DNA from: JBMNCR01 sp049366695
GTDB lineage: Bacteria; Bacillota; Clostridia; Eubacteriales; Alkalibacteraceae
Assembly (NCBI GenBank): GCA_049366695.1
Contig: JBMNCR010000012.1
Span: 1 to 64,000, forward strand
DNA: 64,000 bases
Direction: 5' to 3'
Part shown: positions 26,596 through 34,435 of the stretch, piece after piece
How positions within the stretch are numbered: the stretch's first letter is position 1
Layout of the letters: each line of letters begins with the position of its first letter
Made by a program: the position numbers and the translations under genes
The notes under the pieces: generated by a model
Told to the model about the DNA's origin: nothing
Database searches by the model: none
Seen by the model: only the letters and a program-made list of their open reading frames with translations

Positions 26596-28197
26596 ATGAG
26601 TATCAAATATATTTTTGTAACTGGTGGAGTTGTTTCTTCTTTAGGTAAGGGTATAACAGCAGCATCTTTAGGAAGATTGTTAAAAGATAGAGGTTTAAAA
26701 GTATCTGTTCAAAAATTTGATCCGTACATTAATTATGATCCTGGAACTATGAGTCCTTATCAGCATGGAGAAGTTTTTGTTACAGACGATGGAGCGGAAA
26801 CAGATTTAGATTTAGGTCATTATGAAAGATTTATTGATGATAACTTATCTAAATGGAGTAATGTAACTACAGGTAAAATATATTGGTCTGTTATTTCTAA
26901 AGAAAGAAAAGGTGATTATTTAGGTGGGACTGTACAAGTAATCCCGCATATTACTAATGAAATAAAAGAAAGTATATTAAGAGTAGGGCAAGAATCATCT
27001 CCAGATGTGGTAATAACTGAAATTGGTGGAACAGTTGGGGATATTGAAAGTTTACCCTTTTTAGAAGCTATTAGGCAGCTGCAGAATGATTTAGGACATA
27101 GTAACGTAATATTTATACATGTTACTTTACTACCTTATTTAAGTAAAGCTGGAGAGTTGAAAACTAAACCAACTCAACATAGTGTAAAAGAATTACGTAG
27201 TCTGGGAATACAGCCAGATATAATTATACTTAGGTCTGAGAAAGAAATAAATGAATCAATAAAAGAGAAGATTAGCTTGTTTTGTAATATAGAGTCTAAA
27301 GCAGTGATCCAAAATAGAGATGCTTCAGAATTATACGAGGTACCTCTGTTGCTAGAAAAAGAAGGTCTTGCTGAATTAGTTTGCGAAAAATTATCAATAA
27401 AATGTAATGAAGTAAATTTAACAGATTGGATTACAATGGTTGAAAAATCTAAGAGTCTAAAAGATAAAGTGAAAATTGCTCTTGTAGGAAAATATGTTGA
27501 ATTACATGATGCATATTTATCAGTTGCAGAAGCTTTAAAACATGGAGGTATAGCAAACGATTGTGAAGTCGAGATTAAATGGGTACACTCTGAGGAAATC
27601 AATGAAGAAAATGTTAAGAACTTTTTTGATGGTATTAATGGCATAATTGTACCAGGTGGTTTTGGACATAGAGGAGTAGAAGGGAAAATATTAGCTGCAA
27701 AATATGCAAGGATAAATAAAGTGCCGTATTTAGGATTGTGTTTAGGTTTGCAAATAGCTGTAATAGAATTTGCTAGAAATGTAGTAGGATTAAAAGGAGC
27801 TCATAGTTCTGAATTAGATTCAAATACACCATATCCTGTAATAGATATTATGCCTGAGCAAAAAGAAATAGATAATAAAGGTGGTACAATGAGATTGGGA
27901 TTGTATCCATGTAAAATAAAAGAAGGTACAAAAGCATATGAAGCTTATAATGAAGAATTGATTAATGAAAGACATAGACATAGATATGAAGTAAATAACA
28001 TATTTAGAAGTGATTTAGAGGAAAAAGGGATGATCATTAGTGGTGTTTCTCCAGATAGAGTATTAGTAGAAATGATAGAATTAAAAAATCATCCATGGTA
28101 TGTAGCTACACAAGCACATCCTGAATTTAAATCAAGACCAAATAAAGCACATCCTTTGTTTAGGGAATTTATTAAAGTAGCAAAGTTGCAAAAATAG
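26596..28197 (+). CDS. pyrG: CTP synthase
   Basis: Protein of 533 residues, the normal length. FVTGGVVSSLGKGITAASLGRL opens the synthetase domain, with FDPYINYDPGTM and TEIGGTVGDIESLPFLEA. The glutaminase domain has the nucleophile cysteine in LGLCLGLQIAVIEFAR and the histidine-glutamate pair in QAHPEFKSRP. It converts UTP to CTP with glutamine. GGAGG precedes the ATG. It is followed by a terminator; rho lies 620 bases on, as in many Firmicutes. Confidence 0.97.
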   Translation: MSIKYIFVTGGVVSSLGKGITAASLGRLLKDRGLKVSVQKFDPYINYDPGTMSPYQHGEVFVTDDGAETDLDLGHYERFIDDNLSKWSNVTTGKIYWSVISKERKGDYLGGTVQVIPHITNEIKESILRVGQESSPDVVITEIGGTVGDIESLPFLEAIRQLQNDLGHSNVIFIHVTLLPYLSKAGELKTKPTQHSVKELRSLGIQPDIIILRSEKEINESIKEKISLFCNIESKAVIQNRDASELYEVPLLLEKEGLAELVCEKLSIKCNEVNLTDWITMVEKSKSLKDKVKIALVGKYVELHDAYLSVAEALKHGGIANDCEVEIKWVHSEEINEENVKNFFDGINGIIVPGGFGHRGVEGKILAAKYARINKVPYLGLCLGLQIAVIEFARNVVGLKGAHSSELDSNTPYPVIDIMPEQKEIDNKGGTMRLGLYPCKIKEGTKAYEAYNEELINERHRHRYEVNNIFRSDLEEKGMIISGVSPDRVLVEMIELKNHPWYVATQAHPEFKSRPNKAHPLFREFIKVAKLQK

Positions 28198-28200
28198 TGA

Positions 28201-28228
28201 AAACACCTCAATCTTGAGGTGTTTTTTT
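28201..28228 (+). terminator. Terminator after pyrG
   Basis: AAAACACCTCAA pairs with TTGAGGTGTTTT around a 2-base loop, followed by T. Confidence 0.92.
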
Positions 28229-28270
28229 ACATTCATGAATAATAATAAAAAGGAAAAAACAATACAAAAT

Positions 28271-28428
28271 TGTGGATAAATCAATGTTTTATTGTTGGTA
28301 ATGTGGATAAGTCGGTGAATAACTCCATGTATTTGTGGAAAAGACATTATATTGTATATAAAATCATTAAGGTATACTAAAGTTATTAACAAGAACTTAA
28401 TATTATTAATTGTTGATTATGTGGATAA
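28271..28428 (+). promoter_or_regulatory. Cluster of DnaA-box-like sites
   Basis: TGTGGATAA, the reverse complement of the DnaA box TTATCCACA, occurs at 28271, 28302 and 28420, and TGTGGAAAA at 28334, all on the same strand. The first three sites are 31 and 32 bases apart, three helical turns. The 590 bases between the pyrG terminator and rho hold no gene. Similar clusters outside the origin bind DnaA in Bacillus. The AT-rich stretch to about 28610 follows. Confidence 0.65.
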
Positions 28429-28613
28429 AAGAATTAATAATTACAACATATACAAGATGAAAAAAAAGTAGTTTATTTTTGTATGAAAGTTGGAGTTATA
28501 GTATTTTTTTTGTTTAAGATATTGTTTAATGTCTGTAAAATGTTATTATGTGATATAATAATATTAATAAAACAATTTATATATCAATATATTAAAAAAG
28601 TGTATAATTTTTA

Positions 28614-28643
28614 TTGACAACAAAAATATTTTTGATATATTAT
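28614..28643 (+). promoter_or_regulatory. Probable rho promoter
   Basis: TTGACA (28614-28619) and TATTAT (28638-28643) are 18 bases apart. The transcript would have a leader of about 170 bases with an ATTCT-AGAAT hairpin next to GTCATT/AATGAC at 28653-28681, which could take part in rho autoregulation. Confidence 0.55.
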
Positions 28644-28821
28644 AATAGAAATGTCATTTAAATATTCTAATTCAGAATGACTTCTCGTTTTAAATTCGTC
28701 TATTTTGGTTAACATATGTACTGTATATAATAATGAGATATTATTTTTATTTATAAATTAAATTGTCTTTCTTCAGTCCGAGTAATAAATTTAAAATTAA
28801 ATAAATATTGGAGGTGCTTAC

Positions 28822-30408
28822 TTGAATAATGAAAACATTGACAGCATGACGGTTTTGCAATTAAGAAATAAAGCGAAAGAATTAGGTATAAGTAATATTA
28901 CTAAGTATAAGAAACAAGAACTTATAGAAGAAATACAAAAAAAATTATCTAAAAAGGAAGAAACAAATTCTAAATATTCTAAACTTAAAGACAATATACA
29001 TGATGCTTTTGATCTAAAAGGGAATCTACAAATTTTACCTGAAGGATTCGGATTTTTAAAAAATGATTCAATGGTCTCACCTGATGAATACGTTTATGTC
29101 TCAGCTTCACAGATTCAAAAATTTAAATTAGAGTCAGGCAACGAAATAAAAGGCAAGGTTAGAAGCCCAAAATCTGGAGAAAAATATTTTGCTATGCTCT
29201 ATGTAGAGAGTGTTAACGGCAAAAATACTAGTGAGATACTTAAAGAAGAAGAAAATCTTATGAGTAATCCTGACAAGAAAGACATGACTAGATATAGTAG
29301 ATCACAACTAGGTATATTAGATATAAATCCTGATGGATTTGGTTTTTTAAGAACTAATAATTACTTATCTGGAGAAAATGATATTTATGTTTCTCCTTCT
29401 CAAATAAGAAGATTCAGATTAAGGACAGGGGATAAAATAGTAGGAAAAATTAGAATACCTAATGAAGGAGAAAAATTTGACGCTTTATTATATGTTGAGA
29501 CAGTAAATGGTGATATACCTGAAAAAGTAGTTAATAGACCAAACTTTGAAAAGCTTATTCCTATTTTCCCAGACCAGCGTATCAAGTTAGAAACTAGTAG
29601 TAAAGTTAATTCTACAAGAATAATTGATTTATTTGCTCCAGTTGGAAAAGGTCAGAGAGGGATGATTGTAGCTGCTCCTAAAGCTGGTAAAACAATCTTA
29701 TTAAAACAGATAGCAAATTCCATATCTAAAAATCATCCGGAAGTAGAACTTATAGTACTATTGATAGATGAAAGACCTGAAGAAGTAACAGATATGATAA
29801 GGTCAATTAAAGGTGATGTGGTATTTTCTACATTTGATCAATTGCCATCAAACCATATAAAAGTAGCGGAAATTGTTTTAGAAAGAGGAAAAAGGCTTGT
29901 TGAACAAGGAAAAGATGTTGTAATTCTAATGGATAGTTTAACAAGATTTGCTAGAGGAAATAATTTAGTAGTTCCACCTTCTGGAAGGACTTTGACAGGA
30001 GGGCTTGATCCAGAAGCATTATATTTACCTAAAAAATTCTTTGGCGCAGCTAGAAATATTGAAGATGGAGGTAGTTTAACCATATTATCTACAGCTTTAA
30101 TAGACACAGGAAGTAGAATGGATGATGTTATATTTGAGGAGTTTAAAGGAACGGGTAACATGGAGTTGCATTTAGATAGAAGTTTAGCTGAGAAAAGAAT
30201 ATTTCCTGCTATTGATATATATAAATCTGGGACAAGAAGAGAAGATAAATTGTTAAATGCAGATGAATTAAGACTAGTATTTGGTATACGTAAATTATTT
30301 AGTAATTCGTCAAATGCGGATATAACGGAAAAAATAATAGATACTTTATCTAAAACAAAGAGTAATAAAGATTTTATAAACTTTTTTATTTCTAAATACA
30401 ATTTGTAA
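28822..30408 (+). CDS. rho: Transcription termination factor Rho with two tandem cold-shock domains
   Basis: Protein of 528 residues starting at TTG behind GGAGGTG; about 100 longer than Bacillus Rho. Residues 1-45 are the Rho-N helical domain. Two cold-shock-type RNA-binding domains follow: about 64-134 (NLQILPEGFGFLKND, VYVSASQIQKF, ESVNG) and about 161-231 (ILDINPDGFGFLRTN, IYVSPSQIRRF, ETVNG). Most Rho proteins have one. The ATPase has Walker A APKAGKTIL (about 285), Walker B VVILMDSLTR and the Q loop VVPPSGRTLTGG. It moves along RNA and ends transcription. The second domain is closer to the usual sequence; the first keeps the aromatic and glycine residues, so both may bind RNA. Confidence 0.95.
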   Translation: MNNENIDSMTVLQLRNKAKELGISNITKYKKQELIEEIQKKLSKKEETNSKYSKLKDNIHDAFDLKGNLQILPEGFGFLKNDSMVSPDEYVYVSASQIQKFKLESGNEIKGKVRSPKSGEKYFAMLYVESVNGKNTSEILKEEENLMSNPDKKDMTRYSRSQLGILDINPDGFGFLRTNNYLSGENDIYVSPSQIRRFRLRTGDKIVGKIRIPNEGEKFDALLYVETVNGDIPEKVVNRPNFEKLIPIFPDQRIKLETSSKVNSTRIIDLFAPVGKGQRGMIVAAPKAGKTILLKQIANSISKNHPEVELIVLLIDERPEEVTDMIRSIKGDVVFSTFDQLPSNHIKVAEIVLERGKRLVEQGKDVVILMDSLTRFARGNNLVVPPSGRTLTGGLDPEALYLPKKFFGAARNIEDGGSLTILSTALIDTGSRMDDVIFEEFKGTGNMELHLDRSLAEKRIFPAIDIYKSGTRREDKLLNADELRLVFGIRKLFSNSSNADITEKIIDTLSKTKSNKDFINFFISKYNL

Positions 30409-30510
30409 AAAGTATTTGCTATGTAGAGAAAAAAGTGATAGAATAATTAAGCGTTTAATATGTGAAAATATATATATGATATAATTATTGTTAGGAAAGA
30501 GGTGAATGCA

Positions 30511-30723
30511 ATGAAGGAAGGAATTCATCCAAATTATAAGAAGTCTATTGTAAAATGTGCTTGTGGGAATACCTTTGAAACAGGTTCTATAAAAGAAGAA
30601 TTAAAGGTGGAAATTTGTTCTGCTTGTCACCCTTTCTTTACTGGAAAGCAAAAGCTAATAGATACAGGCGGTAGAGTAGATAGATTTAAGAAAAAATATG
30701 GCATAAAAGATGATGAAGAATAA
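30511..30723 (+). CDS. rpmE: Ribosomal protein L31, zinc-binding form
   Basis: Protein of 70 residues from MKEGIHPNYKK, with GAGGTG 7 bases ahead; an in-frame ATG at 30502 lies too close to the site. CACGNTF and CSACHPFFTGKQK hold the four zinc ligands, so this is the C+ form. It is a large-subunit protein at the central protuberance. Order rho-rpmE-prmC is common in Firmicutes. Confidence 0.96.
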   Translation: MKEGIHPNYKKSIVKCACGNTFETGSIKEELKVEICSACHPFFTGKQKLIDTGGRVDRFKKKYGIKDDEE

Positions 30724-30750
30724 ATCAGTTGCATAGCAACTGATTTTTTA
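30722..30750 (+). terminator. Terminator after rpmE
   Basis: AAATCAGTTGC and GCAACTGATTT pair around ATA, followed by T. Confidence 0.93.
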
Positions 30751-30785
30751 TGTATAGAATATCTAAGATAACTATGATTGATTAG

Positions 30786-30872
30786 TTAAGGTAATGGTGT
30801 ATATTCGAACCTAAGTCTAAACTCCTTGGACCTCCATGGTGATGCATTTTCGTATATGCGTAATTACCTTAA
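30786..30872. repeat. 87-bp element bounded by a 10-bp inverted repeat
   Basis: TTAAGGTAAT (30786) and ATTACCTTAA (30863-30872) bracket a less AT-rich interior with further pairing (ATGCAT/TATATGC; AAGTC near GACCTCC). It lies between rpmE and prmC with no coding frame. It could be a small structured RNA or a mobile miniature element. I match it to no known family. Confidence 0.45.
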
Positions 30873-30985
30873 GTAAGTTAGTTTATTAGAAGTATTAAAA
30901 GTGAACTATTTGTAAAATTTCAGGGTACTGAACTTGTTTTAAAAGTATTATTTTTGTTAATTAATGCAAATAAGGAGGGATTACT

Positions 30986-31864
30986 TTGACTTCAATATTT
31001 GATGTATTAGTTAAAGCTACACAAATAATTAAAAAGAACAGCATTCCAACACCCAGATTAGATTGTGAAGTGATATTATCATATCTATTAGGAGTAGATC
31101 GTTCATACTTGATAATCAATAGTAATGAAAAACTTAATGAGGTAACTATTAATAAATTTAATAAGTTGATTTTGAGAAGATTAAATGGTGAACCAGTAGC
31201 ATATATTGTCGAGAATCAAGAATTTATGGGGTTGAATTATTATGTAAATAAGAATGTGTTAATACCTAGGCCCGATACTGAGATATTAGTAGAATATGTT
31301 ATTAAGTACTGTAATAATATGCAAAAAGAGCATATAAACATATTAGATATTGGCACAGGAAGTGGAGCAATAGGGTTATCAATTGCCAAGTATATTCACA
31401 AAAGCAAAGTGACTTTATCAGATATTTCAAATAATGCATTAAAAATTGCAAAAATAAATGCTAATAATATTGGAGTATCAAAACAAGTTAATTACTGTCA
31501 AAGTGATTGTTTAGATACATTAGTGAAAGGAAAATACGATATTATTATATCTAATCCTCCGTATATACCTACCAATGAAATAAGCTATTTACAGAAAGAA
31601 GTAAAAGAATATGAACCACAAATTGCTCTAGATGGAGGGGATGATGGTTTGTTATATTATAGAAAAATTATTAAACAATCGAAAGAATATCTATGTAAAA
31701 ACGCCCTGGTTATTTTTGAGATAGGGTATAATCAGAGTATTGAAGTAATGAAGCTATTAAATAATGCAGGATATAAAAACATACAAAAAATAAAAGATCT
31801 TGGATTAAATGATAGGGTTGTAAGGGCAAATGCAGGGACATTAGAAAATAATAAACGCGTTTAA
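30986..31864 (+). CDS. prmC: Release factor glutamine methyltransferase
   Basis: Protein of 292 residues starting at TTG behind AAGGAGGG. The SAM-binding ILDIGTGSGAIGLSIA and catalytic SNPPYIP are diagnostic, and the N-terminal helical domain ends with VLIPRPDTEILVE. It methylates the GGQ glutamine of release factors. In most Firmicutes prfA lies next to it; here prfA is absent and non-coding and decayed DNA follow. Confidence 0.95.
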   Translation: MTSIFDVLVKATQIIKKNSIPTPRLDCEVILSYLLGVDRSYLIINSNEKLNEVTINKFNKLILRRLNGEPVAYIVENQEFMGLNYYVNKNVLIPRPDTEILVEYVIKYCNNMQKEHINILDIGTGSGAIGLSIAKYIHKSKVTLSDISNNALKIAKINANNIGVSKQVNYCQSDCLDTLVKGKYDIIISNPPYIPTNEISYLQKEVKEYEPQIALDGGDDGLLYYRKIIKQSKEYLCKNALVIFEIGYNQSIEVMKLLNNAGYKNIQKIKDLGLNDRVVRANAGTLENNKRV

Positions 31865-31971
31865 GCTAACATTAAACAAAAGAAGAAAAAGAGAATCTAA
31901 ATGATAGGAACTTGATGTGTTCATGCATCCGATAATCTTTGATTTTTTATTTTTTTAATTAGGAGAATCAA

Positions 31972-32058
31972 ATGTTTGCTAATCTATTAAAAACTGTTGT
32001 ATATGTAATATATTATTTTATTAATTATAGCTTTGTGAAAATTAGTAGAATCCTATGA
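31972..32058 (+). CDS. Possible small membrane peptide
   Basis: A 28-codon frame (MFANLLKTVVYVIYYF ... KISRIL) with AGGAGA 5 bases before its ATG. It is one hydrophobic helix with a short basic tail. Its last bases lie in one arm of a 23-bp long-range inverted repeat, so the tail may belong to mobile DNA. The rest of 31865-32182 is non-coding. Reality as a gene is uncertain. Confidence 0.3.
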   Translation: MFANLLKTVVYVIYYFINYSFVKISRIL

Positions 32059-32182
32059 TGAGAAAAATTAATTTTACTGGGCAAAGGGTAGGGATGGCTA
32101 TTGTTGTTACAATTTATTTATGATCGAAAGTTTGCATTTTTATGTTGACATTTATAAAAGTACAAGTTTTACACATTTAATT

Positions 32183-32827
32183 CTATATTAATAGCTTGAT
32201 ATGACTTAAATCTATCACAGAAGTAATATTTTGTGCTTTTTCATAATATTCTTTTGTGATTTCTTCACTAACACCAAAAAGCTGTGGCACAAGTTCTAGT
32301 ATCATCTTTATTATTTCATCTAAAGAGAAATTAAGATTACCCTCAAAATAGTTTGTAAAAACAGCCTCTTGGCATGAAAGCACTACCATTGCATAATATT
32401 TCATTGTATCTATTGTTAGAACTTTTTCATAATTTTTCTTAGCAATATCTGTAACTTGATCAAATTCTTTATCAAAAATAATTTTTATATACTCTAATTG
32501 GCTATCTTTCATTGATTCAATATAATACTTTCTGTTATGTGGATCTTTAAGGATGTGTTTGTATACTTTAATATGCATAACAAAATATAACAGGAAATTA
32601 TCTGTAAGTTCTGGAATATTGTAATTTAGAATTTCACTTCGTATATGCATTAAGTAGCCTTCATATATTGCTGCAGCAAGATCTTTTTTGTTTTTATAAT
32701 AATAGTGAATATTTTGGTTGCTAGCCCCTATTCTTATTTGACGAATTGTTGTCTTTATATATCCCTGATTATAGAATAATTCCTTAGATACTTGAAGTAT
32801 TAGTTCCTTGGTACTTAAATTTGCCAT
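32183..32827 (-). CDS. TetR family transcriptional regulator
   Basis: Protein of 214 residues. Residues 1-50 are the TetR helix-turn-helix (ELILQVSKELFYNQGYIKTTIRQI, NIHYYYKNKKDLAAAIYEGY). The rest is an all-helical ligand-binding domain with no recognisable specificity. AGGAGA precedes the ATG. Its own promoter contains a palindrome, so it probably represses itself. The nearest possible target operon is the corrinoid pair about 970 bases away on the other side of transposase debris. Confidence 0.85.
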   Translation of the reverse strand: MANLSTKELILQVSKELFYNQGYIKTTIRQIRIGASNQNIHYYYKNKKDLAAAIYEGYLMHIRSEILNYNIPELTDNFLLYFVMHIKVYKHILKDPHNRKYYIESMKDSQLEYIKIIFDKEFDQVTDIAKKNYEKVLTIDTMKYYAMVVLSCQEAVFTNYFEGNLNFSLDEIIKMILELVPQLFGVSEEITKEYYEKAQNITSVIDLSHIKLLI

Positions 32828-32896
32828 ATATTATCTCCTGATAAATTTATAAAATTTTTGATACATATATTATAACTATATTTTAATAAAATTACA

Positions 32897-32924
32897 ATAA
32901 TACATACGATTATGATCGTGTCAA
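32897..32924 (-). promoter_or_regulatory. tetR promoter with palindromic operator in the spacer
   Basis: On the minus strand TTGACA (32924-32919) and TATTAT (32902-32897) are 16 bases apart. ACGAT-TATG-ATCGT (32906-32919) fills the spacer, so a bound dimer would block RNA polymerase. This is a textbook layout for a self-repressing TetR. Confidence 0.65.
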
Positions 32925-33159
32925 TTTACTTTCGGAAAAAAAATACTTTCCCCTGATTATCAATTAAGCGCCACGGAAGGATTTGAGCATTTCGCTTGCC
33001 AAAGTTTTTTTCCCTTTATTTATTATTGTTATATTATCAAGAGTTTCGTTTGAAACACGTAGTTTTTTATTTAATACTCTGTGGTATATATGTTAATCAA
33101 AAAGTGCCTCTTACGATAAATGGTTTATTTAAAGCTAAAAAAATTCGACTGAAAAATTA

Positions 33160-33295
33160 CCTTGTTTTTTAAAAGATTAGTATTAGCTTTTCCATACATA
33201 GCATGTTTGATTTTTTCATCTTACCAACATTTCCTTCAACTATACTATTATTAATTGAATATTTAGCGGCATTAATAACCGCCTTATAATCAGTA
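33160..33295 (-). pseudogene. Fragment of an ISL3-like transposase, C-terminal part
   Basis: On the minus strand DYKAVINAAKYSINN, then SIVEGNVGKMKK, and after a frameshift KIKHAMYGKANTNLLKNK. The VEG..NK.K..K...YG+A...LL pattern is the end of the DDE transposase of ISL3-type elements. No start or N-terminal half is found. The surrounding 32930-33620 is non-coding debris. Confidence 0.55.
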
Positions 33296-33492
33296 TTTAA
33301 GTTCGATATTATTTTGTTGAAAATTTAATTTTTCATCTTCCTTAGTTTCTAAAATCCTTTTTGTTATATTATGATAATTAATAACTCTAATGTACTTTTT
33401 ATTTTAATATACCTAAAACTGGTTTTTCTCATCATAGGATTCTACAAATATTTTATAATCTTTGATCAAAGCAAAATACTATCTAGAGTCTA

Positions 33493-33594
33493 TAGGCGTA
33501 TTATTAATACAATAGCGAAACATTAGCTTCTCTTCGAGTTCTTTCCATTGGTGTTAGCGTAAGCGTGTTTGTAATTGTATTAATAATACGCCTA
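33493..33594. repeat. 102-bp element with 21-bp perfect inverted repeats
   Basis: TAGGCGTATTATTAATACAA plus T at 33493-33513 is exactly repeated in reverse complement at 33574-33594. The 60-base interior contains TTAGC and GTTAGCG and codes nothing. It resembles a miniature inverted-repeat element. A partial copy of the arm (AGGCGTATTATTA) occurs near 51758. Confidence 0.6.
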
Positions 33595-33633
33595 GATATA
33601 TTATGAAACCAAGTATTGAGTTGCTTTTTTTTC

Positions 33634-33676
33634 ATGCGATTGCCATGCGATTATATGTTTGGCGCTTTAATCGCAT
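33634..33676. promoter_or_regulatory. Three ATGCGATT motifs before the corrinoid operon
   Basis: ATGCGATT at 33634 and 33645 in direct repeat (11 bases apart), and AATCGCAT at 33669 inverted. They lie 50-90 bases upstream of the -35 box of the corrinoid genes, a place typical of activator sites. The binding protein is unknown. Confidence 0.5.
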
Positions 33677-33724
33677 AACAGGAGAATAGATATTATAAAA
33701 TTATGAAAATATATTATTAATTTA

Positions 33725-33753
33725 TTGACAAAAATTGAGTTACACAGTATAAT
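33725..33753 (+). promoter_or_regulatory. Promoter of the corrinoid methyltransferase operon
   Basis: TTGACA (33725-33730) and TATAAT (33748-33753), both perfect, 17 bases apart. GCAACGCGTCGC, a near palindrome, follows at 33761-33772 within the early leader and may be an operator. Confidence 0.85.
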
Positions 33754-33795
33754 TGAAATTGCAACGCGTCGCAAAAATGATAAGGAGGTTCTACA

Positions 33796-34434
33796 ATGGT
33801 GAATTTTCAAGCATTAACACAATCAGTTGGTGAGCTTGAGGAAGAAAAAACACTGGAGATGTTAAATGAATTTGTTAAATCTAATCCTTCTGAAAAAGAA
33901 GCGCAAAATGCAGTTGTAGCATGTCAGGAGGGGATGACAGTAGTAGGAGATTTGTTTGAAAAAGGAGAGTATTTTGTCGGTGATTTAATATTTGCAGGAG
34001 AATTATTAACAGAATCAATTAACATCTTAAAACCTGCAATTGGAACTGATAGTGCATCCAAAACGGGTACAATTGTATTAGGTACAGTTCATGGAGATTT
34101 GCACGATATTGGCAAAAATATTTTCAAAAGTATGTCTGAGGCAGCCGGATTTGAAGTGTATGATATAGGTATTGATCAGCCAGTTCACGCTTTTGTGAAT
34201 AAAATTAAAGAAGTTAATCCTAATATCATTGGAATGAGCGGGGTCCTTACTTTGGCACTTGAAGCAATGAAAGGTACTGTTGATGGTCTTAAAGAGGCAG
34301 GACTTCGTGACAGAGTTAAAATTATTATTGGAGGAAATCCAGTAACAAAAGAAGCTTGCGAACATATCGGAGCAGATGCGTTTACTACGAACGCAGCTGA
34401 AGGGGTTAAAATATCTCAAGGATGGGTGAAATAA
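33796..34434 (+). CDS. Corrinoid (B12-binding) methyltransfer protein
   Basis: Protein of 212 residues. Residues 1-85 are the helical cap domain, and 90-212 the cobalamin fold with the ligand motif VHGDLHDIGKN (lower histidine), later GMSGVLTLALEAMK and IIIGGNP. It is the MtaC/MttC/MtbC type that carries a methyl group on cobalt between a substrate-specific methyltransferase and tetrahydrofolate or another acceptor. AAGGAGG precedes the ATG. The methyltransferase gene begins 2 bases after its stop. The substrate is unknown. Confidence 0.92.
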   Translation: MVNFQALTQSVGELEEEKTLEMLNEFVKSNPSEKEAQNAVVACQEGMTVVGDLFEKGEYFVGDLIFAGELLTESINILKPAIGTDSASKTGTIVLGTVHGDLHDIGKNIFKSMSEAAGFEVYDIGIDQPVHAFVNKIKEVNPNIIGMSGVLTLALEAMKGTVDGLKEAGLRDRVKIIIGGNPVTKEACEHIGADAFTTNAAEGVKISQGWVK

Positions 34435-34435
34435 T

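Larger units (their letters stand above)
32045..33445. repeat. Long-range inverted repeat, 23-bp exact arms
   Basis: GTAGAATCCTATGATGAG plus AAAAA at 32045-32067 is repeated exactly in reverse complement at 33423-33445. The arms enclose the TetR gene and transposase debris. They may be ends of a decayed mobile unit or copies of one short element. Confidence 0.5.

Noticed and set aside
28230..28821. Chromosomal origin of replication
   Set aside because: There are DnaA-like boxes and AT-rich DNA, but no dnaA, dnaN, rpmH or gyrB nearby, and only a single strand orientation. I call it a box cluster instead.
30786..30872. tRNA gene on the minus strand (GGTTCGAAT-like loop)
   Set aside because: The T-stem and anticodon arm do not pair around that loop; only the outer stem fits.
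31972..32058. Prophage or toxin peptide
   Set aside because: One helix and a good ribosome site are not enough, and its end lies in a long-range inverted repeat. Listed only as a possible gene.
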